Positions 44,028 through 52,793 of a stretch of DNA of 64,000 nucleotides are shown here, piece after piece. Source of the DNA: Bradyrhizobium roseum. Its GTDB lineage: Bacteria > Pseudomonadota > Alphaproteobacteria > Rhizobiales > Xanthobacteraceae. The stretch is from assembly GCF_030413175.1 (NCBI RefSeq), contig NZ_CP129212.1:5990450-6054449 (forward strand), given 5' to 3'. The notes below the pieces were generated by a model. The model did no database searches and was not told the origin of the DNA. It saw only the letters and a list, made by a program, of their open reading frames with translations. A program made the translations under genes and the position numbers. Each line of letters opens with the position of its first letter. Within the stretch, counting starts at the first letter, position 1.

Positions 44028-44741
44028 CTAGCTTGCCGCGCGGAACTGAACCTCGCCGTCGTTCAGGAAGCATGTCTTGGTGAAGAGGCTCAGGTCCAGC
44101 GGATTGGGCAACCTGACGTCATCCAGATCGGGACACGGCTTCTTCGACGGATCGTACGCGCGGTCGATCTGGGAAACAAAGACGAAGATCAGCCCGCGAT
44201 CGCGGGCGAACGACTGCAGCGCCCGGACCTGAACCATCAATTCCGGATTCTCGCGCTTCTGGTCGAGCAGTTGCAGATAATCGACGACCACGAGCGTGCC
44301 GCGCGGCGCGGTGGCCAGCCGCTTGACGATGTAATCCGAACTTATCTCGTCGGAGCTGTCGAATTCAAACAGACCGACAAAATCCTCCCGCGCCACGCCG
44401 ATGGCCCGGAAACGATCCAGCATATCCTTTTCCGTATATTCCAGCGTGAAGAACACGCCTCGGCTGCCGGACTTCATCGCCTGCACGGCAAGCTCGAGGC
44501 TCATCAGGGTTTTGCCCTGGCCCGGACGTGCAGCCACCAGCACCAGGTCGCCCGGCGCCAGCCGTGCAAACAGTTTTGCGGCGGGCGGCGCCGCCGCCGC
44601 TTTCGCCGCAAGCAGGCTCCAGCCGCCAACGCCCTCCTGCCGGGCAATGCGGTCGAGCGCTTCGTGCAGCGGGATGTTGTCAGCGCGGGAGAGAAGTCTG
44701 GCCTTGCGCTTCAAATGATAAAGGGGCGCGGAAAGCTTCAT
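44028..44741 (-). CDS. Stand-alone DnaB-like RecA-fold ATPase
   Basis: 237 residues from MKLSAPLYHLKRKARLLSRA, with AGGAGG 7 nt upstream. The N-terminal 50 residues are basic and helical; the rest matches the DnaB helicase C-terminal (RecA) domain, with Walker A ARPGQGKT, Walker B LVVVDYLQLLD and the sensor-like FVFVSQIDR. It lacks the DnaB N-terminal and linker domains, so it is unlikely to be the replicative helicase. It has no obvious partner gene. Its role is unknown. Confidence 0.8.
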   Translation of the reverse strand: MKLSAPLYHLKRKARLLSRADNIPLHEALDRIARQEGVGGWSLLAAKAAAAPPAAKLFARLAPGDLVLVAARPGQGKTLMSLELAVQAMKSGSRGVFFTLEYTEKDMLDRFRAIGVAREDFVGLFEFDSSDEISSDYIVKRLATAPRGTLVVVDYLQLLDQKRENPELMVQVRALQSFARDRGLIFVFVSQIDRAYDPSKKPCPDLDDVRLPNPLDLSLFTKTCFLNDGEVQFRAAS

Positions 44742-45079
44742 CGAAAAACCTCCTGTTTGCGAGCAAGATCGCAACCCCTCCTTATGCCGCTGCTCGAACA
44801 GTTGGTTCGATGGTGGAAATGGCCCCGCATGAAAGATGCTTTCCCGACGGAGGGGGGAGGCATGGGCCGCGCCAGATTCGAATCATAGCCGATTCTGGCT
44901 AAAGCGATATTGCCAGCGTTAGGCGCGGTTGCGAAAATGGTGGAAACCTCCCCGGCAGCCCCCGCTCGATCGTTGCCCTCATCCTGACAACAAGTGGGGC
45001 GTTCATCCCGCATTCAGCCCGGGCGCGCTGAAATCGAGACCCCGCCTTCTACCTGCCCCCCGTGAACGGAATTCCCCCG
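44742..45079. other. Intergenic region, no gene supported
   Basis: 338 bp between the divergently transcribed DnaB-like and FecR genes. A hairpin TCGAAC-agttg-GTTCGA lies near 44794-44810. Short frames exist but have no ribosome site. Promoters for both neighbours must be here or nearby; none is convincing. Confidence 0.4.
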
Positions 45080-46525
45080 ATGCAGCGCCAATTGTCCTTT
45101 GCGCTCATGCTGTTGGCCTTGAGCGCGACGATCGGCGCCGCAAATGCCGCTGCGGCTTCGTCCGAACCGATTCATCTGGCGCAGGCGCAGACCGAATCTA
45201 CGCAGCCCGTCGCGCCGACGGCGGCCGATCCCGCCGCGCCTGACGCGACCGCTGCGGACGCGCCCGAAGAGCCGATCGGCAACGTTGCCACCGTGACCGG
45301 CAAGGCCAGCGTGATCCGCAACGACAAGACCACGCCACTCAAGGTGAAGGACGACATCTATCTCAACGACGTGGTGCAGACCGGAGCGAATTCCACGCTC
45401 GGCATCACCTTCATCGACGCCACCACCTTCAATCTCAAGGCCAGCACCAAGATCACCATCGACAATTATGTTTATGAGGAAGGCGGCAAGAGCAATGCCG
45501 CGATCTTCGACGTCGCCAGGGGTACCGCAGCGTTCGTCGCCGCTTCCGTTGCCAAGACCGGCGACATGAAGATCACGACCCCGACCGCGACGCTCGGCAT
45601 TCGCGGCACCACGGGTCTCGTCGAGGTGCCGGAGGGCGCCGCCGCCAACAATCCGAACAACGTTGCGGTCAAACTCTATCCCGACGCCGACGGCCGCGTC
45701 GGTCGCATCGAGGTCAACGACCGCGCCGGCGCGCGGCTTGGTTTTTTGACCCAGGGCGCCAGCGGCTTCACCATCCGCGCCGGCGCGGGCGGCGCGCGCT
45801 TCGCCGCGGTGCCGCTGGCGATCCCGCAAGCAGCGATGCTGCGTGACCAGGGTTTTGTGCGCCAGCTTCACACGATGCAGAATGTCGGGCGGCAGGTCGT
45901 GTTCCAGCAGCGCGAATTCCGTCGCGCCAATCCCACCTTCGTCAATCCGAACCGCCCGATCCGGCAATTGCAGCCAGGCCAGACCAGGCCGAATGGTTTG
46001 CCCGGACAGCGTCGCCAAAACGGCCTGCCGGGACAACCCGGTCAGCCGCCGCTGCCGGGCGTGCCGAATCGTGCCGGTCAGCAGCCCAATCAGCTCAACC
46101 GCCCCGGTCAGCAACCGCCCGGTCAGTTGAACCGTCCCGGTCAGCAGCAACAGCAGGGCGCGCCGAACCGGCAGCGACAGCAGCAACCCGGATCTCCGTC
46201 GCGACCGGGCCTGCCGCCGCGCGCAGGCCAGCCGCAACCCGGCTCGCCCAATCAACCCGGCCTGCCGCCGCGGCCGGGACAACCGCCACGGACCGATCTG
46301 GCGCCGCAGCCCGGCCTCCCGGCAGGCGCCGGCCAGACGCCGCAGCCTGCCGTACCGGCGCAGCCGCCGTCGATGCGGCCGGGATCGCCGGACAGGTTCG
46401 GCGGGCCCGGACTGCAGCGCGCGCCCGGCGTCCGGGGCGCGCCAGCCCTGCAACGGCCGGGACTGCCCGCCGCACCGCGGCGGCAAGCGCCGCAACGCGG
46501 CAAGCCGCTAAAGGATCAGCGGTAG
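45080..46525 (+). CDS. FecR-domain secreted protein with Pro/Gly/Gln-rich tail
   Basis: 481 residues with a signal peptide (MQRQLSFALMLLALSATIGA). Residues about 75-190 form a FecR-type beta domain: GNVATVTGKASVIRNDKTTP, LNDVVQTGANSTLGITFIDA and ATLGIRGTTGLVEVP. From about 300 the protein is a low-complexity tail of imperfect PGQP-type repeats (PGQPGQPPLPG, NRPGQQPPGQLNRPGQQ). No FecI sigma or TonB receptor gene is adjacent, so this is not a FecR anti-sigma factor but a periplasmic or surface FecR-like protein. A GTG at 45062 is an alternative start. Confidence 0.8.
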   Translation: MQRQLSFALMLLALSATIGAANAAAASSEPIHLAQAQTESTQPVAPTAADPAAPDATAADAPEEPIGNVATVTGKASVIRNDKTTPLKVKDDIYLNDVVQTGANSTLGITFIDATTFNLKASTKITIDNYVYEEGGKSNAAIFDVARGTAAFVAASVAKTGDMKITTPTATLGIRGTTGLVEVPEGAAANNPNNVAVKLYPDADGRVGRIEVNDRAGARLGFLTQGASGFTIRAGAGGARFAAVPLAIPQAAMLRDQGFVRQLHTMQNVGRQVVFQQREFRRANPTFVNPNRPIRQLQPGQTRPNGLPGQRRQNGLPGQPGQPPLPGVPNRAGQQPNQLNRPGQQPPGQLNRPGQQQQQGAPNRQRQQQPGSPSRPGLPPRAGQPQPGSPNQPGLPPRPGQPPRTDLAPQPGLPAGAGQTPQPAVPAQPPSMRPGSPDRFGGPGLQRAPGVRGAPALQRPGLPAAPRRQAPQRGKPLKDQR

Positions 46526-46538
46526 ACGGAAACAGGCG

Positions 46539-47291
46539 TCAGGTATCGCGCCGCAGCCAGTCGTGCAGCTTCTGAATGAAGCTTCGCGGCTGCCATCGCG
46601 TGCGCGCCTTGCCCGGTTCGACCACCACCGGCTCTATCTCCGGCGCAAATGACGGCGGGCCGTGCCGCTGCGCCTGGTCAGCGGCCTGATCAACTGAGGT
46701 GCAGGCAGTCGCATCGATCACGACAGGCCCGTCGTCGTGCTGTGCAACTTGCGGCAGAGGCTGAGCAGGCAAGGACGGAGCAGACGCCGCAGTGGCTGCA
46801 GGCGCCTCGGCCGCGTCCGGCTGCCGTGTCCGCCGCTTCTCCGGCTGTTTGGCCCGCGCCTTGCGGGCCGTCGCAGCATGGCTCGCCGCGGAGAGTGCAA
46901 TCGGGCCGACATTTTCGAGGAACGCGCGCTCATGGTCACGCGAGAGCCGCTCGATGGCGGCATCGAGCGGCAGCCAGTCCACGGCCCTCACGTCGCGCAT
47001 CAGTTCATGAACGGCGCCGCCGCGCGCTTCCATGCGCCAGTAGTGCACGACCTTGGAACCGCTGCGGGATTCATACACCAGCGTGCCCAGAAACTCGTGC
47101 ACGGCGACATCGTGCCCGGTTTCTTCCACCACCTCGCGCTCGGCCGCAGCGCGCGGCGTCTCGCCGTCGTTGAGCTTGCCCTTCGGCAAGACCCATTCGT
47201 TGCGCTTACGCAGGCGCACGACGGCGACCAGCGGCGTTCGCCCCTGCCGCAATACAATGCCTCCCGCCGCCAGAACGGGCGATCGCGCCAT
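46539..47291 (-). CDS. Nudix hydrolase with C-terminal extension
   Basis: 250 residues from MARSPVLAAGGIVLRQG. The Nudix box is complete: GKLNDGETPRAAAEREVVEETG in the family pattern GX5EX7REUXEEXGU. It hydrolyses a nucleoside diphosphate linked to another group; the substrate is not determinable. After about residue 135 comes a basic, Ala/Pro-rich extension not usual in the family. GGGAAGAGAG precedes the ATG, and a longer in-frame reading to 47558 runs over no conserved sequence. Confidence 0.88.
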   Translation of the reverse strand: MARSPVLAAGGIVLRQGRTPLVAVVRLRKRNEWVLPKGKLNDGETPRAAAEREVVEETGHDVAVHEFLGTLVYESRSGSKVVHYWRMEARGGAVHELMRDVRAVDWLPLDAAIERLSRDHERAFLENVGPIALSAASHAATARKARAKQPEKRRTRQPDAAEAPAATAASAPSLPAQPLPQVAQHDDGPVVIDATACTSVDQAADQAQRHGPPSFAPEIEPVVVEPGKARTRWQPRSFIQKLHDWLRRDT

Positions 47292-47367
47292 CTCTCTTCC
47301 CGCGTTGTCGCACCTGGCCGTCCCGGTGCGCGCGAGCATATAGAGGCATGAGCGAAAAGAATCGAGC

Positions 47368-48273
47368 CTAAAGCTGCGGTTTTCGCAACAGCGCTTCGCC
47401 GGCGCGGACGCGCGCGCCTTCCGCGACATGGTCGGCGAATTCGAAATGTTCCGGCGCCAGCACGATGATGGTCGAGCCGTGTTCGAACCAGCCGAGTTCG
47501 TCGCCCTTGCGAACGTTTGCATCACAAGGGAATACCGTCGGCCCCCTGCTCTGCGCATTGAGCGTGCGATCGAGGAAATGCAGCCGGATGCTGGCGACCA
47601 GAATGGCGGCGACCGGCACCAGTGTCAGCGCCTCGCCCGACGGCAGCCGCATCTGAAGCACCGCCCGCTCGTTCTTGCAGAACAGCCGCTCGACCCGCTT
47701 CAGCGCGATCGGGTTGACGTTCCAGACGTCGCCATGAATGAACGTCACCCGCTCGATCTTGCCGTCATAGGGCGCATGAAAGCGGTGATACATGCTGGAG
47801 GTCAGCCGCAGCGTGAGGAAGCGCCCGTTGCGGTGCTTTTCCACCAGCGCGGGATCGCCGAGCAGATCGAGCAGCGAATAAGGCGCGCCCTTGATCTGGA
47901 ACAGCTCGGTGTCCGCGATCCTGCCGAAGGCGCCGATGATGCCGTCGGAGGGACTGGCCACGATTTGAGGGTCGGGATCGGCCGGCCGCAGCCCATCACG
48001 AAGTTCGCGCGTGAAACAATCGTGCAGGCTCTTGAATTCGGTCTTCTTCGCCTCCGACAGATCCAGGTCGGAGAACAGCCGCCAGCAGGCAATCGAGGCA
48101 TCGCGCACCAGCGGGTTTTCGATCTTGCTGAACCAGCCCATGAAGCGCGTCAGGCCTGCGCGCGGGATGCGGTTGGTCAAGAGGAAATTCAGGTCCTCCT
48201 GCTGTGTGAAGCGGGCGATCAGGCCGCGGACTGTCATCAATCTGTCAGCAGGATTGGCTAGCGCTTCAGGCAT
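47368..48273 (-). CDS. psd: Phosphatidylserine decarboxylase proenzyme
   Basis: 301-residue membrane-associated enzyme that turns phosphatidylserine into phosphatidylethanolamine. It self-cleaves at the Gly-Ser bond to make a pyruvoyl cofactor; here the site reads WFEHGSTIIVL, with His where many have Leu. Supporting motifs are SPSDGIIGAFGRI, YHRFHAPYDGKI and the substrate-site NPIALKRVERLF. The start MPEALANPADRL has AAGGGA 7 nt upstream. Its start codon shares a CATG with the divergent aminotransferase start. Confidence 0.92.
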   Translation of the reverse strand: MPEALANPADRLMTVRGLIARFTQQEDLNFLLTNRIPRAGLTRFMGWFSKIENPLVRDASIACWRLFSDLDLSEAKKTEFKSLHDCFTRELRDGLRPADPDPQIVASPSDGIIGAFGRIADTELFQIKGAPYSLLDLLGDPALVEKHRNGRFLTLRLTSSMYHRFHAPYDGKIERVTFIHGDVWNVNPIALKRVERLFCKNERAVLQMRLPSGEALTLVPVAAILVASIRLHFLDRTLNAQSRGPTVFPCDANVRKGDELGWFEHGSTIIVLAPEHFEFADHVAEGARVRAGEALLRKPQL

Positions 48274-49936
48274 GGATTCGTCCCTTCCGATTCTTTCCCT
48301 GTCCGCCGCTGCGGCCGTAAGCGCCGCGGCAGTATTCCCCAAATTGAAAGCGCGGCTGGCGCTGTCGCGCGCGAAACACCGCTCGCTGACCGGACATTCC
48401 AAAATGTCCAAGATGGTCGCGCGGCTGTTGCCGCACTACGAATTCGACATCGACGCTTTCTTCCGTTCCGACGGCGCGCCCAGCGAAATCGCCCTGCAAC
48501 GCCAGGACGCGTTCTTCCGCCTCGCCAGCCTCTATCAGGAGCGCTACGCCAAGGGTCGGCAGATGACGGCAGACGCCTCGGAGCGCATCTCCGATTTGCA
48601 GTTCACCGAAAACTACCGCGTGCCGTTCCAGTACAGCCGCCTGGTGCGCGACAATCTCGGCACCGGCGCGTTCATGGAATCCTCGGCCGGCGTCACCGTC
48701 ACCGACGTCGACGGCAATTTGTTCTACGATTTGACCGGCTCCTACGGCGTCAACATCTTCGGCAACGACTTCTACAAGGAGTGCATCGCGGAAGCCGAGA
48801 AGCGCGCGCATGCGCTCGGCCCCGTGCTCGGCCCCTATCACCCGGTCATCACGGACAACGTCCGCCGGTTGTGCGAAATTTCCGGCCTCGACGAAATCTC
48901 GTTCCACATGTCCGGCACCGAAGCCGTCATGCAGGCGGTACGGCTGGCGCGCTACCACACCAGGCGTTCGCACCTGGTTCGTTTTGCCGGCGCCTATCAC
49001 GGCTGGTGGGGCGACGTGCAGCCCGGCGTCGGCAATCCGGTATCGCCGCACGAGACCTATACGCTGGCCGACATGTCGGAACGCACGCTGCACGTTCTCC
49101 GCACGCGCAAGGACATTGCCTGCGTGCTGGTCAATCCGCTGCAGGCGCTGCACCCCAACGCCAACGCGCCCGGCGATTCCGCGCTGGTCGACAGTTCGCG
49201 CAAGGGCAATTTCGACCGCGCGGCCTATGCCGAATGGCTGAAGAAGCTGCGCGAGGTCTGCACCGAACGCGGCATCGTTTTGATCTTCGACGAAATCTTC
49301 GTCGGCTTCCGCCTCGCCGCCAAGGGCGCGCAGGAATATTTCGGCATTCGCGCCGACATGGTGACCTACGGCAAGAGCCTGGCCGGCGGCCTTCCCGTCG
49401 GCGTGGTCTGCGGCCGCAAAGATCTGATGCGGCGCTACCGCGACGACCGCCCCGCGGATGTCTGCTTCGCCCGCGGCACCTTCAATTCGCACCCCTACGT
49501 GATGACGGCGATGGACGAGTTCCTCAGCCGCCTCGCCAGCCCGAACTTCAACGCCATCTATCAGGGCCTCGACGAGACGTGGAACGGCCGCGCTGAAACG
49601 CTCAACGCGCGGCTCGCGGCCAAGGACCTGCCCGTCCGCGTCAGCAATCTCTCCTCGATCTGGATGGTTCACTATACCGAACCGTCCCGCTACAACTGGA
49701 TGCTGCAATATTATCTGCGTGCCGAGGGATTGGCGCTGAGCTGGGTGGGGACCGGCCGACTGGTCTTCAGCCTGAACTACACCGATGCGGATTTCAGCGA
49801 AGTCGCCGACCGCTTCATTGCCGCCAGCGAGAAAATGAAGCGCGACGGTTGGTGGTGGCATGATGCTGCGATGACCAACAAGACTATCAAGCGGCAGATT
49901 TTGAAAGAAATGCTGGCGAAGAAGTTCGGGCGCTGA
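48272..49936 (+). CDS. Class III PLP-dependent aminotransferase (GSAM-like) with N-terminal hydrophobic extension
   Basis: 554 residues. A hydrophobic N-terminus (LPILSLSAAAAVSAAAVF) may anchor it to the membrane, then a helical region, then the aminotransferase fold: GVNIFGNDFYKECI, MSGTEAVMQAVRLARYHTRR, FDEIFVGFRLA and the PLP lysine in TYGKSLAGGLPVG. It resembles glutamate-1-semialdehyde aminomutase and aminotransferases that act on lipid head groups. Next to phosphatidylserine decarboxylase, a lipid-linked substrate is a reasonable guess. Start at 48272 has no Shine-Dalgarno; 48404 is a later alternative. Confidence 0.82.
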   Translation: MDSSLPILSLSAAAAVSAAAVFPKLKARLALSRAKHRSLTGHSKMSKMVARLLPHYEFDIDAFFRSDGAPSEIALQRQDAFFRLASLYQERYAKGRQMTADASERISDLQFTENYRVPFQYSRLVRDNLGTGAFMESSAGVTVTDVDGNLFYDLTGSYGVNIFGNDFYKECIAEAEKRAHALGPVLGPYHPVITDNVRRLCEISGLDEISFHMSGTEAVMQAVRLARYHTRRSHLVRFAGAYHGWWGDVQPGVGNPVSPHETYTLADMSERTLHVLRTRKDIACVLVNPLQALHPNANAPGDSALVDSSRKGNFDRAAYAEWLKKLREVCTERGIVLIFDEIFVGFRLAAKGAQEYFGIRADMVTYGKSLAGGLPVGVVCGRKDLMRRYRDDRPADVCFARGTFNSHPYVMTAMDEFLSRLASPNFNAIYQGLDETWNGRAETLNARLAAKDLPVRVSNLSSIWMVHYTEPSRYNWMLQYYLRAEGLALSWVGTGRLVFSLNYTDADFSEVADRFIAASEKMKRDGWWWHDAAMTNKTIKRQILKEMLAKKFGR

Positions 49937-49950
49937 GGGCGCTCGATCTC

Positions 49951-50099
49951 TTCTCGTCATGACCGGACGCAGACGTCCGAAGAACGACGTCGCTTTCGCT
50001 CGCCTATGTCCGGCCATCCCCGCCTCTGCTGTTGCCGACATCGCGATTCGCTGACGCTCAAGACGTGGATGCCCGGCACAGGGCCGGGCATGACGAGAA
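49951..50099. repeat. 149-bp intergenic element with inverted ends
   Basis: TTCTCGTCATGACCGG (49951-49966) and CCGGGCATGACGAGAA (50084-50099) are inverse repeats with one mismatch in 16. The middle has GGACGcaGACGTCC and GCCCGGCacaGGGCCGGGC-like stems. It looks like a MITE-like or palindromic intergenic repeat of Bradyrhizobium; no coding is seen. Confidence 0.7.
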
Positions 50100-50121
50100 T
50101 TCTTCGAGCGATCAGCAACAC

Positions 50122-50739
50122 TCAAGCGGGCTTGACGTGCTTCTCGAGACCGGGATCGATCAGTTCGCCCTTCATCAGCGCCAGCGGCGCCTTGTAATAG
50201 AGCTTGAGGTCGCTGAAGGGGTCGGTGAGAATCTTCGTCATCCAGACCAGGCCGGTTTCGACGTCGCGAATGAAGAACAGGTGCACGGTGCGGAACAGCA
50301 GCCCGCCGATACCGACGGCCAGCCATACCTTGGCGACCTGGCGCATGAAGTCGGCATTGGTGACCCAGGGCTCGACCATCCCGAACAGCGTCGGGCTGAA
50401 GAACAGCACCACGGGCGACAGCGCCCAGATCGTCATCAGCACGACCTTGCGCTGCAGATTGTAGCCGACCTTGATCTCTTCCTTGTGCTCATGCGTCGCA
50501 TGGTTGACATGATCGTAGCCGCGCGGCTCGAAGAAGAAGTGACCGGCCTGCCGCGTCGTCATCGACACCAGCCAGCCGACCAGCGCCGATACCACGGGAT
50601 CGATGAACAGCATCACGTAGGCGAACAGGAAGCTCGCGGCGCTGACGAAGTGCAGCGACTGGTTGATGCGGCTGTGATGGTAGTAGCGATGGTCGTCCCA
50701 GCGCTGGGTTCGCAGTTCCTGAAGGAAATTTCTGATCAT
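50122..50739 (-). CDS. Histidine-rich membrane protein, possibly Mpo1/DUF962-like
   Basis: 205 residues with about four hydrophobic spans; the start at 50739 has GGGGA 5 nt upstream. Conserved-looking histidines cluster around and within the first spans: WDDHRYYHHSRINQSLHF, QAGHFFFEPRGYDHVNHATH and EHKEE. The pattern of paired histidines in helices recalls Mpo1 (DUF962) non-haem iron lipid dioxygenases, but I cannot confirm the family. Its place before a Pmt-type methyltransferase and a glycosyltransferase on the same strand fits lipid modification. Confidence 0.6.
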   Translation of the reverse strand: MIRNFLQELRTQRWDDHRYYHHSRINQSLHFVSAASFLFAYVMLFIDPVVSALVGWLVSMTTRQAGHFFFEPRGYDHVNHATHEHKEEIKVGYNLQRKVVLMTIWALSPVVLFFSPTLFGMVEPWVTNADFMRQVAKVWLAVGIGGLLFRTVHLFFIRDVETGLVWMTKILTDPFSDLKLYYKAPLALMKGELIDPGLEKHVKPA

Positions 50740-50860
50740 GTTCTTCCCCAAACGTTCGATGGGACCGGGTCTAATGAGATTCGATGTAGGGCATGTGACA
50801 TCATCGTAATGACATGTGACAACGCACAGCGGCGCGTTGACGCAATGTCATCGCCGCGCA

Positions 50861-51550
50861 TCACGCGGCCGCGGCGACGCCCGTTTTGCGAAAGCGCACC
50901 AGCGAGAAGTGGCCGAGCGGCGGCACGAGGCGGCGTTCCGCCAGCTCCATGCCTTGCGCGCCGGCCAGCCATTGCGCGTAGCGCGACCAGGCAAACTCGG
51001 CGGTGCGGAAGCCGAGCGGACGCACCACCGGCTGCAGCCGTCGTTCGATGAAACGGCGCATGCCGGCGTCGGCGCTGACCCGCGTCAGGATGATGAGCTC
51101 GCCGCCCGGACGCAGTACGCGGGCGAACTCGTCGAGCGCCTTTTCCGGGTTCGGTACCGCCGTGACGACATACTGCGCCATCACCACGTCGAACGCGTCA
51201 TCCGGGAATTCGAGGTTCTCGGCGTCCATCACCGCCAGCCCCTCGACGTTCTTCAGGCCGAGTTCATCGACGCGCTTCTTTGCCTTTTCCAGCATCAGCT
51301 CCGAAATATCGGTGCCGAAGATCCGCAGATGCGGCGCGTAGAGCGGCAGCGAGATGCCGGTGCCCACACCGACCTCCAGCACCCGGCCACCGATCTTGTT
51401 GGTGGCCTGGATCGCCGCCTTGCGGCCCTTGGAGAACACGCCGCCGAACACGAGGTCGTAGACCGGCGCCCAGCGATCATAAGCCTGCTCGACCATTTCG
51501 CGGTCGAAATCGAGCTGCCTGGTGTCGTCGAGCTTGATGATGTCTGCCAT
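50861..51550 (-). CDS. SAM-dependent methyltransferase, phosphatidylethanolamine N-methyltransferase type
   Basis: 229 residues. The N-terminal AYDRWAPVYDLVFGGVFSKG and SAM site VLEVGVGTGISLPLYAPHLR match the Rhodobacter-type PmtA/UbiE-like group, which methylates phosphatidylethanolamine toward phosphatidylcholine. LRIFGTDISELMLEKA and RVLRPGGELIILTRV are further methyltransferase motifs. The nearby phosphatidylserine decarboxylase would supply its substrate. A close alternative is a hopanoid or quinone methyltransferase. Confidence 0.8.
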   Translation of the reverse strand: MADIIKLDDTRQLDFDREMVEQAYDRWAPVYDLVFGGVFSKGRKAAIQATNKIGGRVLEVGVGTGISLPLYAPHLRIFGTDISELMLEKAKKRVDELGLKNVEGLAVMDAENLEFPDDAFDVVMAQYVVTAVPNPEKALDEFARVLRPGGELIILTRVSADAGMRRFIERRLQPVVRPLGFRTAEFAWSRYAQWLAGAQGMELAERRLVPPLGHFSLVRFRKTGVAAAA

Positions 51551-51604
51551 GATTCTATTCTGCCTTCCGTCTCACGCATGTGACTTGTTGATCGGTGTTC
51601 GTCT

Positions 51605-52660
51605 TCAGCCCTGCACGGCGCTCGCGGCGGGCGCCCGACGCACCGGACGAAGCGCGCGGCTCGGCTGCAGCGCCGTCAGGTTGCCGATGAACTGGCGCGC
51701 ACTGTTCTCCCAGGAACGCGACAGCGCAAAATTGCGACAGGCCTCGCGCGACATCATCAGCGCGCGCAGGCACGCGCTCCGCAGGTCGGCGTCGATTGCG
51801 CCGATCGGATGATCGGCGATGACGTCCTTAGGGCCGGTGACCGGAAACGCCGCGACCGGGGCGCCGCAAGCCAGCGCTTCGAGTTGCACGACGCCAAACG
51901 TGTCGGTCAGGCTCGGAAACACGAAGACGTCGGCGGCGGCGAGATGGGCGGTGAGGTCCGCGCCCTTCTTCTCACCGAGGAATACCGCGCCGGGATATTG
52001 TCTTTCGAGCTGCGCCCGCTGCGGACCATCGCCGACGACGATTTTTGTGCCGGGCAGGTCGAGCGACAGAAATGCTTCGAGGTTTTTTTCCACCGCGACG
52101 CGCCCCATGGTCATGAAGATCGGCCGCGGCAGATCCAGCACGGCAGGCGCATGCGGGTTGAACAGTTCGGTATCGACGCCGCGCGTCCAGAAGCCGAGCT
52201 TGCGGAAACCCCTCGCGCCAAGTTCCTGGCGCAGCGATTCGGTCGCGACCATGACGGTGGAAGATGCGGCATGAAAGTGGCGCATCACGGCATAGCCGAC
52301 GCTGAGCGGCAGTCCGGTACGGACCGCGACGTACTCGGGAAAACGCGTCGTGTAGGATGTGGTAAACGCAAGCTTGCGGCGGCAGCAATAGGCGCGCGTC
52401 GCCCAGCCGATCGGGCCCTCGGTCGCGACGTGGATGGCGTCCGGCGCAGCCGCCTCGATCCGCCGCGCGATCTCGCGCCGGTTCGGCAACGCAATGCGCA
52501 GGCCGGGATAGGTCGGCAAGGGCATCGACGGAAACCCGTCCGGGGTCAGGAAACTGATATCGGCACCGAGCGCGCCGGCGCTCTTCGCCAGCGACGTCAG
52601 CGTGCGAACGACGCCGTTCACCTGCGGATGCCACGCATCGGTCGCGATCAATATCTTCAT
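51605..52660 (-). CDS. GT4-family glycosyltransferase
   Basis: 351-residue cytoplasmic glycosyltransferase starting MKILIATDAWHPQVNGVVRT, typical of GT4 lipid and mannosyl transferases. The C-terminal nucleotide-sugar site has PSLTDTFGVVQLEALACG with the E-x7-E motif. GGRVA-like MTMGRVAVEKNLE also fits. The start at 52660 is preferred to 52693 because the family begins with the MKIL strand. It is probably in the same transcript as the methyltransferase gene, so transfer of a sugar to a membrane lipid is likely. Confidence 0.88.
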   Translation of the reverse strand: MKILIATDAWHPQVNGVVRTLTSLAKSAGALGADISFLTPDGFPSMPLPTYPGLRIALPNRREIARRIEAAAPDAIHVATEGPIGWATRAYCCRRKLAFTTSYTTRFPEYVAVRTGLPLSVGYAVMRHFHAASSTVMVATESLRQELGARGFRKLGFWTRGVDTELFNPHAPAVLDLPRPIFMTMGRVAVEKNLEAFLSLDLPGTKIVVGDGPQRAQLERQYPGAVFLGEKKGADLTAHLAAADVFVFPSLTDTFGVVQLEALACGAPVAAFPVTGPKDVIADHPIGAIDADLRSACLRALMMSREACRNFALSRSWENSARQFIGNLTALQPSRALRPVRRAPAASAVQG

Positions 52661-52793
52661 GGGCCGGACCCGGTATTCGTGAACGATTCTCAAATCCGAC
52701 GTTCGGCCATGGATATTTCATGCGTATGACGTCATCGATATGTAAGGATGTTTTTTAAGCCCCCCTCCACGCATTTTGGTGTAATTTGACAGA

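Noticed and set aside
44794..44810. Hairpin TCGAAC/GTTCGA suggesting a tRNA T-arm
   Set aside because: No acceptor, D-arm or anticodon-arm pairing around it.
48266..50326. 686-residue minus-strand ORF
   Set aside because: Antisense to the aminotransferase and without protein-like composition.
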